Below are positions 1 through 8,047 of a DNA stretch of 64,000 nt, one piece after another. Under the pieces are notes generated by a model. The model did no database searches and was not told the origin of the DNA. It was given only the letters and a program-made list of their open reading frames with translations. The stretch is from positions 62,001 to 126,000 of the forward strand of contig PLZB01000029.1 of NCBI GenBank assembly GCA_003151955.1, read 5' to 3'. The stretch comes from Acidimicrobiaceae bacterium. GTDB lineage: Bacteria; Actinomycetota; Acidimicrobiia; Acidimicrobiales; UBA8190. The translations under genes were made by a program, and so were the position numbers. Each line of letters opens with the position of its first letter. Within the stretch, counting starts at the first letter, position 1.

Positions 1-840
1 GCCAACCTGGCCGACGCCCGGGCCCATCCCGACCACGAGCTGACCGTCCACCAGATCGACGTTCGCTCGGCCGACATGGTCGAGGTCATGGTCCACCGTC
101 GCCCCGAGGTGGTCTTCCACCTGGCCGCCCAGGCCGATGTCCGGGTGTCGGTCGACCGTCCCGTCTTCGACGCCGAGGTGAACATCCTCGGGACGGTGAG
201 GGTGCTCGAGGGAGCGAAGGCCGCCGGCACCGGCCGGGTCGTCTTCGCCGCCAGCGGGGGGACCCTCTACGGCGAGCCCGACCCGGCCGACCTTCCGGTG
301 CGCGAGTCGCACCCCCACCGTCCTCTCTCCCCCTACGGGGTCTCGAAGAAGTCGGCCCTCGACTACCTGGTCTGCTACCGGGAGCTCCACGCCGTGGAGT
401 TCTGCGCCCTGGCCCTGGCCAACGTCTACGGACCCAGGCAGGATCCCCACGGGGAGGCCGGGGTGGTGGCCATCTTCGCCGATCGGCTCCGCCGGGGCGA
501 GGCCCTCACCGTCTACGGCGACGGTGAGCAGACCCGGGACTTCGTCTACGTCGACGACGTCGTGGACGCCTTCGTCCGAGCCGGGAGCCGGGGCGGCGGC
601 CTCGTCCTGAACGTCGGCACGGGGCGGGAGGTCTCGGTCAACGAGCTGGCCCGGGAGATGGCCGTGGCGGCCGGGGTGTCGCTCCCGGCCGTCCACGCCC
701 CCCTCCGACCCGGTGAGCTCCTCCGCAGCGCCCTCGATCCGGGCCGGGCCCAGATCCATCTCGGCTGGCGGTCCTGGACAGCACTCTCCGACGGGGTCGT
801 GGCCGTCCTCGACCAGGGAGGGAGCCGGGGCGGCTCCTGA
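1..840 (+). CDS. NAD-dependent sugar-nucleotide epimerase/dehydratase, 5'-truncated
   Basis: Extended short-chain dehydrogenase of the sugar-nucleotide epimerase family, probably acting on a UDP- or dTDP-hexose for surface glycan synthesis. The reading frame is open from the first base, so the gene begins outside the window; about 30 residues with the Rossmann glycine motif are missing. Visible signatures are the LAAQADV segment, the YGVSK catalytic Tyr/Lys pair (YxxxK), and the RDFVYVDDVVDAF segment typical of GalE-like epimerases. It converges on the lipase gene with a 48-bp gap. Substrate specificity cannot be read from the sequence; a 4-epimerase or 4,6-dehydratase is possible. Confidence 0.85.
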   Translation, partial: ANLADARAHPDHELTVHQIDVRSADMVEVMVHRRPEVVFHLAAQADVRVSVDRPVFDAEVNILGTVRVLEGAKAAGTGRVVFAASGGTLYGEPDPADLPVRESHPHRPLSPYGVSKKSALDYLVCYRELHAVEFCALALANVYGPRQDPHGEAGVVAIFADRLRRGEALTVYGDGEQTRDFVYVDDVVDAFVRAGSRGGGLVLNVGTGREVSVNELAREMAVAAGVSLPAVHAPLRPGELLRSALDPGRAQIHLGWRSWTALSDGVVAVLDQGGSRGGS

Positions 841-888
841 CACCCGGGCCCGTCGGTGGGGAACCGTCGCCGGCGCCCCCCGCCGCCC

Positions 889-2121
889 TCAGGAGCAGGT
901 GTCGGTCGAGGGGATTCCCAGGAAGCGGGCTTCGGCCCACAGCAACGAGCTGGGGATCTGGGCCAGGTCGTTCACGACGTGCTCGGGCACGTACGACAGG
1001 CTGAAGTCGATCTGGGCCCCCTCGTTGCACCACTGCTGATTGAGGATCTCCCCCTGGGTCGAGGGGATGATCTCGTCGAGGACGCCGTCCTGGAGGAGAA
1101 CCGGCGCCGAGGGTGGGACGGCCCCCAGGCTGTCCGCGGCGAAAACGGCCTTGGCGGCCGGACTCGTGAAGACGTCAGTCGTCGTGAACGAGTTCAGGTT
1201 CTCGAAGGCGTTGCTGAAGACCAGGGTGAGCTGACACTCCTGACCGATCTGCCCCATCAGGGCCTGACCCTTGGCATTGAGGAGCGAGTCGAGCTGGGGG
1301 TAGGCCCGCATCACCCCGATGGCTCCGGCCAGGACGAAGCCGCTGAAGGGGCCGCCGTTCAGGGAGGGCAACAAGGTGTTGATCTGAGCGGGGAAGTCCC
1401 CGGCGATGTAGCCGACCACCTGCAGCCCCGGCGCGTACGACGGCTGGAGCTGGGCCGCCCAGGCCGTGGCCTGGCCCCCGCCGGAGTAGCCCCAGGCCAC
1501 CACCTTGCTGGTAGTGGCGAGTCCGCCCTGGGGGAGGCTCTCGGCGGCCCGGATACCGTCGAGCACGGCGTGACCGGCCATCGGTCCCACCGCGAACTCC
1601 ATGTCCTCGCCCTCGAAGTCGGTGATCACGGTGTCCCACCCGAAGGCCAGGTCGGCGAGCTCGCCGGTGACGTCGAGCTCGGACCCCGTCCGCATCTCGT
1701 AGGACGGGTCACACGCCGGGCCCAGGCTGTCGATGGCGATCTGGTAGGACATCAGGTTCCGGGGCCCCGACGCCGGGGTCAGTGGCACGAAGAGCGTGCT
1801 GACGGTCGCCACCGGGTTCCCCAGGGCGTCGGTGGTCCGGATCAGCATCTGGTAGACGTTGGCCGGGACGGGGAGGACATAGGCCGTGGCCGAGACCTTT
1901 CGGGAGCGCAGGATCGTCCCCGGCGCCGAGCGCTGGAACCCGGTCGGCGGCTGGTAGAAGGGATCGTCCTGGGGGAGCAGGACGGTGGTCGACGACGACG
2001 ACGTCGCTGCTGCGGCAGGGACGTCGGCTGCGACACCCACCCCCATCGCTGCGACTGCCGTGACGACCGCCACCACGATCGGCGTGCTGACGAGCCGGTA
2101 CTGCTTCCCGGTCCAACCCAC
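889..2121 (-). CDS. Secreted lipase of the LIP (secretory lipase) family
   Basis: Predicted extracellular triacylglycerol or ester hydrolase of about 410 residues. The N-terminus is a signal peptide (basic TGKQYR, hydrophobic core, alanine-rich AAAA cleavage region). The mature part has the GYSGGG nucleophile elbow (Ser), an LLQDGVLDEIIP segment carrying the likely catalytic Asp, and PEHV near the end for His, as in the secretory lipase family. I chose the GTG at 2121: it follows a G-rich Shine-Dalgarno and gives a clean signal peptide. The frame stays open to 2238, but that would run through the tetR operator. It is divergent from the TetR gene, which probably represses it. Confidence 0.8.
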   Translation of the reverse strand: MGWTGKQYRLVSTPIVVAVVTAVAAMGVGVAADVPAAAATSSSSTTVLLPQDDPFYQPPTGFQRSAPGTILRSRKVSATAYVLPVPANVYQMLIRTTDALGNPVATVSTLFVPLTPASGPRNLMSYQIAIDSLGPACDPSYEMRTGSELDVTGELADLAFGWDTVITDFEGEDMEFAVGPMAGHAVLDGIRAAESLPQGGLATTSKVVAWGYSGGGQATAWAAQLQPSYAPGLQVVGYIAGDFPAQINTLLPSLNGGPFSGFVLAGAIGVMRAYPQLDSLLNAKGQALMGQIGQECQLTLVFSNAFENLNSFTTTDVFTSPAAKAVFAADSLGAVPPSAPVLLQDGVLDEIIPSTQGEILNQQWCNEGAQIDFSLSYVPEHVVNDLAQIPSSLLWAEARFLGIPSTDTCS

Positions 2122-2189
2122 GGTGCCCCCCTGTCCCTTCGAGCCCCCCCCAGCGGGGCGGTCCCCCCTGGAGTACGATTCGAGACGAA

Positions 2190-2218
2190 TGTATCGATTA
2201 GTTGATACAGATGTATCA
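2190..2218. promoter_or_regulatory. TetR-type operator in the lipase/tetR divergent region
   Basis: The perfect inverted repeat TGATACA-N2-TGTATCA (2203-2218) has a third half-site, TGTATC, at 2190-2195, giving TGTATC-N8-GATACA-N2-TGTATC. It lies in an AT-rich island 20 bp before the tetR start and about 70 bp before the lipase start. Both position and size suit a TetR operator controlling both genes. Confidence 0.7.
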
Positions 2219-2237
2219 GTCATGGAGGGGCTTGTCA

Positions 2238-2891
2238 ATGGTCACCGGACGTGGAGCCAGCCAGGAGCGCAGTCGGGAGCGTCGTGAGCGGTTGCTCCGG
2301 GCCGCGGTCGAGCTGATCGCGCAGCGGGGTGTGAAGGCCGCCACCCACCGGGCCGTCGCCGCCCATGCCGGTCTTCCGGCCCCGACGACCGGGTACTACT
2401 TCTCGACCACCGCCCAGTTGATCGAGGAGGCGCTGAAGTACCACGTCGAACGTCGGGTCGGCGAGTTGGGGCTCCTTCTCGACGGCGCCACCGCTGGTGC
2501 CACCAGCCTGGAGGATCTGGGCCAGTCGGTGGCCCGGGCCCTGATCACGGGGGCCTCGACGACCGGGCTGGCCCAGTACGAGGTCTACCTCGAGGCAGCT
2601 CGGAATCCCGCCCTGAGGGCGGCGGTGGCGGCCTCCACCGCCGCCTTCGAGCAGGTCGCCTCGGTCCGGCTCGCCGCCCTCGGCATCCGGGACCATCGCC
2701 GCGCCGCCCAGGCCTTCGTGGCCCTGGCCGACGGTTTCGCCCTCCACCGCTTCGCCTTTCCCCAGACCTTCGACGAGGAGCTCGAGCTCCTGCGCAACGG
2801 ACTCCGGGGACTGTTCCTGAGCTACGCCCTGGAGGAGTCGGAGGTCAGCTCGCTGATCGCCTCCATCACGCCGTCGCTCCCCGGGAGGTGA
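2238..2891 (+). CDS. TetR/AcrR family transcriptional regulator
   Basis: One-component repressor of 217 residues. The N-terminal helix-turn-helix is typical of TetR proteins (RERLLRAAVELIAQRG, then GVKAATHRAVAAHAG and the TTGYYFST turn). The C-terminal half is a helical ligand-binding domain of unknown specificity. The ATG at 2238 was chosen because GGAGGGG (2224-2230) precedes it by 7 nt; an in-frame ATG at 2202 lies inside the operator and has no ribosome site. Being divergent from the secreted lipase with a palindrome between them, it is probably the local repressor of lipase and itself, perhaps sensing a lipid or fatty acyl ligand (inference). Confidence 0.88.
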   Translation: MVTGRGASQERSRERRERLLRAAVELIAQRGVKAATHRAVAAHAGLPAPTTGYYFSTTAQLIEEALKYHVERRVGELGLLLDGATAGATSLEDLGQSVARALITGASTTGLAQYEVYLEAARNPALRAAVAASTAAFEQVASVRLAALGIRDHRRAAQAFVALADGFALHRFAFPQTFDEELELLRNGLRGLFLSYALEESEVSSLIASITPSLPGR

Positions 2892-2898
2892 ACGAGCG

Positions 2899-3612
2899 TC
2901 AGCGGAAGAGGTCCTCCGCCGGGGACCGGACGATCTCGCCGGCCACCGAGCCCCGCCGGAGCCAGCTCGGGTCGACACCCCGGACGATGGCGGCCGGGAT
3001 GCCCGACGCCTTCCCCATCACGAGCTCGGCGGCGGCGGCCAGCTCGTCGGCCACGCACACCTCGGTGGCGACCAGCTCCCGGCCCAGGGCGTCCCTGGTG
3101 CCCCGGAGGTCCACCACGGCGGCCACCCCGGCGCAACCGATGGCGACATCGGTCACGCCCTGGCGCCAGGGCCGGCCGAAGGTGTCCGAGATGACCACAC
3201 CGATCTCGACCCCGGCGGCGGCCCGGACACCGTCACGGATCCGCCGGGCCGACCGGTCGGGGTCGACCGGCAGGAGGGCGACCCAGCCCTCCTCCACGTT
3301 GGAGAGGTCGACGCCGGCATTGGCGCAGACGAAGCCGTGGTGGGTCTCGGTGATGAGCAGCTCGTCCCGACGCCGCAGGATCCGGGTCGACTCCCCCTCG
3401 ATGAGCCGGCGCCGCCCCTCGGGATCGGATGGACCGACCGCCACCAGGCGGTCCTCGGCCTTCGACACCACCTTCTGGGTGACGACCAGCACGTCTCCCT
3501 CGAGGAGCTCGGCCTGGCGGGCCAGGAGGCCGGCCAGGTCGTCCCCGGCCCTGACCTCGCCGACGCCGGTGACCGGGAGGATCAGGAGGGCCCCCACCGG
3601 CGTCCCCGTCAC
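2899..3612 (-). CDS. cofE: Coenzyme F420-0:L-glutamate ligase (CofE)
   Basis: Adds glutamate residues to F420-0, the last step of coenzyme F420 synthesis, in the cytoplasm. The 237 residues cover the whole CofE fold: a DVLVVTQKVVSKAEDR N-terminal segment, the FVCANAGVD motif and VISDTFGRPWRQG, all hallmarks of the family. The GTG at 3612 overlaps the cofD stop as GTGA, so the two are translationally coupled; the frame is open upstream but lies inside cofD. Unlike mycobacterial FbiB, there is no C-terminal nitroreductase-like FMN domain, so the enzyme that reduces dehydro-F420-0 must be encoded elsewhere. It converges on tetR with a 7-bp gap. Confidence 0.93.
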   Translation of the reverse strand: MTGTPVGALLILPVTGVGEVRAGDDLAGLLARQAELLEGDVLVVTQKVVSKAEDRLVAVGPSDPEGRRRLIEGESTRILRRRDELLITETHHGFVCANAGVDLSNVEEGWVALLPVDPDRSARRIRDGVRAAAGVEIGVVISDTFGRPWRQGVTDVAIGCAGVAAVVDLRGTRDALGRELVATEVCVADELAAAAELVMGKASGIPAAIVRGVDPSWLRRGSVAGEIVRSPAEDLFR

Positions 3613-4535
3613 CGGTCCCCGCCCAGCACCACCCTGGCCAGTGCCGTGGCCCGTTCCGGGGTGGACATCACGGTCTCGGTGACTACACACGCCGTGCCCA
3701 CGTCCTCGACCTGGCCGGCCAGGTCGGCATCGGCCTCGTCGATGACCAGGGTCCCGGCCACCGCGGCGTAGGCCCGGGCCACGCCCACCACCGACACCTC
3801 GAGGCCGAGCTCGCCCATGAGCCGGTCCGCAGGTCCCTTGAGGGCCGAGCCGGCCACGATGGGGGAGACGGCCACCACGTCGGCCCGACGGGCCGCCAGC
3901 GCCTCGGTCACGCCCGGGAGGGCCAGGATGGGGCCGATGGAGAGGATGGGGTTCGAGGGACAGATCACGACCCGGTCGGCCCCGGCCAGGGCCTCGAGCA
4001 CCCCCGGCCCCGGTCGGGCCGAGCCGGCCCCCTCGAAGTGGACCGAGGCCACGGCCACCTCGTGGCGGAGCCGGACGAAGTAGTCCTGGAAGGCCACCTC
4101 CCCGCCCTCGACCAGCCGGAGCCGGGTCCGGACCGGGTCGTCCGACATGGGCAGGAGTCGTACGGCGAGACCGAGGGCGGCCGAGAGCTCGGCCGTCACC
4201 TCCGAGAGGGTGGCCCCGGCCCGGAGACGACCGGTCCGCAGGAGATGGGTGGCCAGATCACGGTCCCCGAGTCGGAACCAGGCCTCCCCACCGAGCTCCT
4301 CGAGGGCGGTCATGACTGCCCAGGACTCCCCGGCCAGGCCCCATCCCCGCTCCTCGTCGGACCGGCCGGACAGGGTGTACGCGACGGTGTCGAGGTCGGG
4401 GCTGATGTGGAGACCGTGGAGCTCGGTGTCGTCCCCGGTGTTGACGACGGCCGTGACCTGGTCGGCCGGTACGGCCCGGATCATCCCCCGCAGGAGCCGG
4501 GCGGCGCCGACACCTCCGGCCAGAGCAGTGATCAC
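3609..4535 (-). CDS. cofD: 2-phospho-L-lactate (or phosphoenolpyruvate) transferase CofD/FbiA
   Basis: Transfers the phospholactyl or phosphoenolpyruvyl group from a GPPL/EPPG-type intermediate to Fo, making F420-0 or dehydro-F420-0 (actinobacterial FbiA uses the PEP-derived form). The 308 residues start ITALAGGVGAARLLRG, the CofD nucleotide-binding N-terminus, followed by VVNTGDD and ICPSNPILSIGPIL, strongly conserved in the family. The GTG at 4535 fits both the family N-terminus and a TAGCCT hexamer 7 nt upstream (leaderless); a TTG at 4565 is the frame limit and less likely. It forms an operon with cofE. Confidence 0.93.
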   Translation of the reverse strand: MITALAGGVGAARLLRGMIRAVPADQVTAVVNTGDDTELHGLHISPDLDTVAYTLSGRSDEERGWGLAGESWAVMTALEELGGEAWFRLGDRDLATHLLRTGRLRAGATLSEVTAELSAALGLAVRLLPMSDDPVRTRLRLVEGGEVAFQDYFVRLRHEVAVASVHFEGAGSARPGPGVLEALAGADRVVICPSNPILSIGPILALPGVTEALAARRADVVAVSPIVAGSALKGPADRLMGELGLEVSVVGVARAYAAVAGTLVIDEADADLAGQVEDVGTACVVTETVMSTPERATALARVVLGGDR

Positions 4536-4542
4536 GTCGGCC

Positions 4543-4548
4543 AGGCTA
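4543..4548 (-). promoter_or_regulatory. -10 element of the cofD-cofE operon (leaderless)
   Basis: TAGCCT on the minus strand ends 7 nt before the cofD GTG at 4535, so transcription should begin at or next to the start codon. Confidence 0.55.
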
Positions 4549-4575
4549 CCGGTCCCGGTGTGCAAGGCTCCCCGG

Positions 4576-5721
4576 GTGCCCCATGACCGTCCCGGCCCTG
4601 GTCACCGCCTTGCCGTGGCCCTCGATGCCACACCCCTCCTGGGGGTTCGCACCGGCGTGGGTCGGTTCTGCCTCGGCGCCCTCGAAGCCCTCGGCCGCCG
4701 CCCCGATCTCGAGACCTCGGCCTTCGCCGTCAGCTGGCGCCGCCGGGACCGGCTCGGTCCCCTCCTTCCCCCCGGGATCGACCTCCACCAACGGGCCATG
4801 CCGGCCAGGCCCCTCCAGTGGGCCTGGCGCCATGGCGGCCGGCCCCCGGCGGAATGGTTCGTCGGTGCCGTCGACGTCGTCCACGGCACCAACTTCGTCG
4901 TCCCCCCGACCCGACGGGCCGCCCGGGTCGTGACCGTCCACGACCTCACCGTCGTCCGCTTTCCGGAACTGTGTGACGCCGCCAGCCTGGCCTTCCCCGA
5001 TCTCGTCCGTCGAGCCGTCCGGGACGGGGCCTGGGTCCACACCCCGTCCCGGTTCGTGGCCGGGGAGGTGGTCGAAGCCTTCGACGCCGATCCCGAACGG
5101 GTCCGGGCCGTCCACCACGGGATCGCGGGGGTCCCGGCCCTCTCCGGTCCCGTCCCCCTCCGGTTGCCCCCCGGGACCGACCGGTACATCCTGGCCCTGG
5201 GAACGGTCGAGCCCAGGAAGGACTACCCCGGGTTGGTCCGGGCCTTCGAGCTCGTGGCCGCCGACCGACCCGACCTGGCCTTGGTCATCGTGGGAGCCGA
5301 CGGCTGGGGTGCCGGGGCGCTGACGTCGGTGCTGGCACGGTCCCCGGTCCGGGGCCGGATCGTCCGGGCCGGGTACCTGGCCGAGACCGACCTGGCCGCC
5401 GTCCTGTCCGGCTCCGCCCTGCTGGCCTACCCCTCCATCTACGAGGGCTTCGGCTTCCCTCCCCTCGAGGCCATGGCCGCCGGGGTGCCGGTGGTGGCCA
5501 CTGCGGCCGGAGCCGTGGCCGAGGTGGCAGGGGACGCCGCCGTGCTGGTCGCCCCGGGCGACCACGACGCCCTGGCCACGGCCCTGGCCGATGTCCTCGA
5601 CAACGGGGACCACCGCCGTCGGCTCGTCGACGCCGGCCGCCGGCATGCCGCCACCTACACCTGGGAGGCCGCCGCCGCCGGGCTCGCCTCCCTCTACGCC
5701 GACGCCGGGGCGGCCCGGTGA
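4576..5721 (+). CDS. GT4-family glycosyltransferase 1
   Basis: GT-B fold retaining glycosyltransferase of about 381 residues, cytoplasmic, predicted to add a sugar to a lipid-linked or nascent surface glycan. An N-terminal VALDATPLLG...RTGVGRF segment is typical of the mannosyl/rhamnosyl transferase branch; the C-terminal GT1 domain has LGTVEPRKDY and the EX7E motif EGFGFPPLE. It is the first of three GT4 genes joined by 4-nt overlaps and is divergent from cofD. The start is uncertain: GTG 4576 is used here, and GTG 4615 would begin directly at VALDATPLL. Donor and acceptor are not predictable. Confidence 0.88.
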   Translation: MPHDRPGPGHRLAVALDATPLLGVRTGVGRFCLGALEALGRRPDLETSAFAVSWRRRDRLGPLLPPGIDLHQRAMPARPLQWAWRHGGRPPAEWFVGAVDVVHGTNFVVPPTRRAARVVTVHDLTVVRFPELCDAASLAFPDLVRRAVRDGAWVHTPSRFVAGEVVEAFDADPERVRAVHHGIAGVPALSGPVPLRLPPGTDRYILALGTVEPRKDYPGLVRAFELVAADRPDLALVIVGADGWGAGALTSVLARSPVRGRIVRAGYLAETDLAAVLSGSALLAYPSIYEGFGFPPLEAMAAGVPVVATAAGAVAEVAGDAAVLVAPGDHDALATALADVLDNGDHRRRLVDAGRRHAATYTWEAAAAGLASLYADAGAAR

Positions 5722-6827
5722 CCGCATCGGGCTCCGACGACCTCCGGGTCCTCCTGGTGGTCCAACAGCTCCGACGGAGCGTCCCCGGCGGCATCGGGAC
5801 CTACGCCGAGGGCATCCTGGCCGGACTCTCGACGCTCGGTGCCGGCCGCCTCGCCGGCCCCGGGCTCCCGGGCCTGGGTCTCTACGCCAGCCGCCCCCCG
5901 GGTCGGGAGGACCCACTCGAGCGCTACGGACTTCCCCTCCATACCTCGGTCCTGCCCGGCCCGGCCCTGACCCGGGCCTGGGACCGGGGCCTCCTCCGGG
6001 CCCCGGGGGGCTTCGACGTGATCCACGCCGTCTCCCTGGCCGCCCCCCAGGTCCAGGCCGGGTCCCTGGTGGTCGTGGTCCACGATCTCCTGTGGCGGAC
6101 CAACCCCGAGGCCTACCCCTCCCGGGGCCGCCGCTGGCACGAGGCCGCCCTCGGGCGGGCCCTTCGTCGGGCCCGCCGCCTGGTGGTCCCCTCGGACGAG
6201 GTGGCCACCCAGCTCATCGGGGCCGGTGCCGATCCCGGCCGGGTGGTGACGGTGGCGCCGGGATGCGACCACCTCCCCCCGCCCGACCTCCGGGGGGCCG
6301 AGCGCCTGCTCCACCAGCTCGGGGTGCCGGGCGACTTCCTCCTCTCCGTCGGCACCCTCGAGCCCCGGAAGAACCTGCCGCGGCTCCTGGCCGCCTACGC
6401 CGCCGTCCGGACCCGGCTGCCCGGACCCCTGGTGGTGGTGGGCCCGACGGGCTGGGGGAGCGATCTCGATCTCGGGCACGCCGAAGGGGTCGTCCCCGCC
6501 GGCCGGGTCGAGGCCCCCATCCTGGCTGCCCTCTACGCCAAGGCCCGCCTCCTGGCCTACGTGCCCCTGGCCGAGGGCTTCGGGCTCCCGCCGGTCGAGG
6601 CCATGTGGGCCGGCATCCCGGTGGTGGCCAGCGCGCTCCCGAGCACCGGGGGGGCCGCCTTCGAGGTCGATCCCCTCGACGTCGACGCCATCGCCGCCGG
6701 CCTCGAGACCGTGGCCGGCGACGAGGAGCTCCGGGATCGGTTGGTCCGGGCGGGCCGGGACCATACGACCGGGCTGACCTGGGAGGCAGCGGCCCGGCGG
6801 CACCTCGACCTCTGGGCTGCGATATGA
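5718..6827 (+). CDS. GT4-family glycosyltransferase 2
   Basis: Second enzyme of the coupled glycosyltransferase set, 369 residues, GT-B fold. The N-terminal domain contains GGIGTYAEGI, common in this family; the C-terminal donor-binding domain contains VGTLEPRKN and the EX7E motif EGFGLPPVE. The GTG start overlaps the previous stop as GTGA. The three transferases are more like one another than like the later GT2 protein, so they probably arose by duplication and act on successive residues of one oligosaccharide (inference). Confidence 0.88.
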   Translation: MTASGSDDLRVLLVVQQLRRSVPGGIGTYAEGILAGLSTLGAGRLAGPGLPGLGLYASRPPGREDPLERYGLPLHTSVLPGPALTRAWDRGLLRAPGGFDVIHAVSLAAPQVQAGSLVVVVHDLLWRTNPEAYPSRGRRWHEAALGRALRRARRLVVPSDEVATQLIGAGADPGRVVTVAPGCDHLPPPDLRGAERLLHQLGVPGDFLLSVGTLEPRKNLPRLLAAYAAVRTRLPGPLVVVGPTGWGSDLDLGHAEGVVPAGRVEAPILAALYAKARLLAYVPLAEGFGLPPVEAMWAGIPVVASALPSTGGAAFEVDPLDVDAIAAGLETVAGDEELRDRLVRAGRDHTTGLTWEAAARRHLDLWAAI

Positions 6828-7981
6828 CGGGCGCCTCCCTCCGCCTCTCCCTCGACGTCACCGCCGTTCCGGCCGACCCGGTCGGCGCCGGGCGGTACAC
6901 CGTCGACCTGGTCACGGCCCTGGCCGCCCGACCGGACGTCGACCTGACGCTTTGGAGCCGGACCGGGGACGTGGCACGGTGGGAGGGCTGGGCCGGCCCG
7001 TCCGGATCGGTCCGGGCCGCCGCCCCCGAGCGGCGGCCGCTCCGTCTCGTCTGGGAGCAGGTCCGCCTGCCCGGGCTACTCCGGGGAGCCGGCGTCGACG
7101 TCCACCACGGGCCCCACTACACCATGCCCGAACGGGGTCGGGTGCCGGCGGTGGTGACCATCCACGACCTCACCTTCCTCGACCATCCCGAATGGCACGA
7201 GCGGAGCAAGGTCCCCGTCTTCCGCCGGGCCATCAAGGTGGCCGCCCGCCGGGCCACCGCTCTCGTCTGCGTCAGCGACCAGACCGCCTGGCGGTTCGAG
7301 GAGCTCTGTCGACCCCTGGGCCGGGTCTTCGTCGTGCCCCACGGTGTGGACCACGGACGATTCCGACCCGAGGAGCCCGATGCCGGCTCGGACCGGCGAC
7401 TCCTCGACGGGCTCGGGGTGCGGTCCCCCTACATCCTCTTCCTCGGAACCCTCGAGCCGAGGAAGGCCGTGCCCGAGCTGGTGGCGGCCTTCGACCGGAT
7501 CGCCGGGGAGGAGGCAGAACTGACCCTGGTCCTGGCCGGCCGTCCGGGCTGGGGCCGGGCCGAGGTGGAGCGGGCCGTCGGCGTGGCCCGCCACCGCGAT
7601 CGGGTCATCGCCACCGGGTACGTCCCCGACGCCGCCGTGCCGGCCCTCCTCCGGGGAGCCGTCGTGGTCGCCTACCCGGCCCTGGAGGAGGGGTTCGGGC
7701 TCCCCGCCCTCGAAGCGCTGGCCTGCGGGGCCCCGCTCGTCACCACGGCCGGCACCGTCATGGCCGACCTGGCCGGCTCCGCCGCCCTCCTGGCCGCCCC
7801 CGGGTCCGTCGACGGGCTCGTCACCGCCCTCCGCTCCGCCCTGGCCGGGAGCCCCGGGGCCGACGACCGGCGCCGGGAGGGTCTGGCCGTGGCGGCCCGA
7901 CACAGCTGGGAGGCCAGCGCCGAGGGACATCTGGCCGCCTACCGCTGGGCTGCCGAAGCGGCCCGCGCCGCCCCACCCTGA
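6824..7981 (+). CDS. GT4-family glycosyltransferase 3
   Basis: Third GT4 transferase, 385 residues. It shows SLDVTAVPADPVGAGRYTVD at the N-terminus, VVTIHDLTFLDHPEWH in the first domain, then LGTLEPRKA and the EX7E motif EGFGLPALE in the donor-binding domain. The ATG at 6824 overlaps the previous stop as ATGA; the same frame is open far upstream but that part is the shadow of transferase 2. A GC-rich hairpin (7985-7998) follows the stop and may end the operon before the Rmd-like gene. Confidence 0.88.
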   Translation: MTGASLRLSLDVTAVPADPVGAGRYTVDLVTALAARPDVDLTLWSRTGDVARWEGWAGPSGSVRAAAPERRPLRLVWEQVRLPGLLRGAGVDVHHGPHYTMPERGRVPAVVTIHDLTFLDHPEWHERSKVPVFRRAIKVAARRATALVCVSDQTAWRFEELCRPLGRVFVVPHGVDHGRFRPEEPDAGSDRRLLDGLGVRSPYILFLGTLEPRKAVPELVAAFDRIAGEEAELTLVLAGRPGWGRAEVERAVGVARHRDRVIATGYVPDAAVPALLRGAVVVAYPALEEGFGLPALEALACGAPLVTTAGTVMADLAGSAALLAAPGSVDGLVTALRSALAGSPGADDRRREGLAVAARHSWEASAEGHLAAYRWAAEAARAAPP

Positions 7982-8009
7982 CCGGGCCGGCCCCGGCCGG
8001 CGTCCAGGG

Positions 8010-8039
8010 TTCGACGCCCCGGACGGTGACCCCTAAGGT
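8010..8039 (+). promoter_or_regulatory. Promoter of the Rmd-like gene (leaderless)
   Basis: TTCGAC (8010-8015), an 18-bp spacer and TAAGGT (8034-8039), ending 8 nt before the GTG start at 8048. It is one of the few leaderless-type promoters here with a recognisable -35 box. Confidence 0.55.
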
Positions 8040-8047
8040 TCGCCGAC

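Noticed and set aside
8009-8047. GGTTCGA sequence resembling a tRNA T-loop before the Rmd-like gene
   Set aside because: No acceptor, D or anticodon arm can be folded around it, and the upstream bases are the end of a coding sequence. It serves better as the -35 region.
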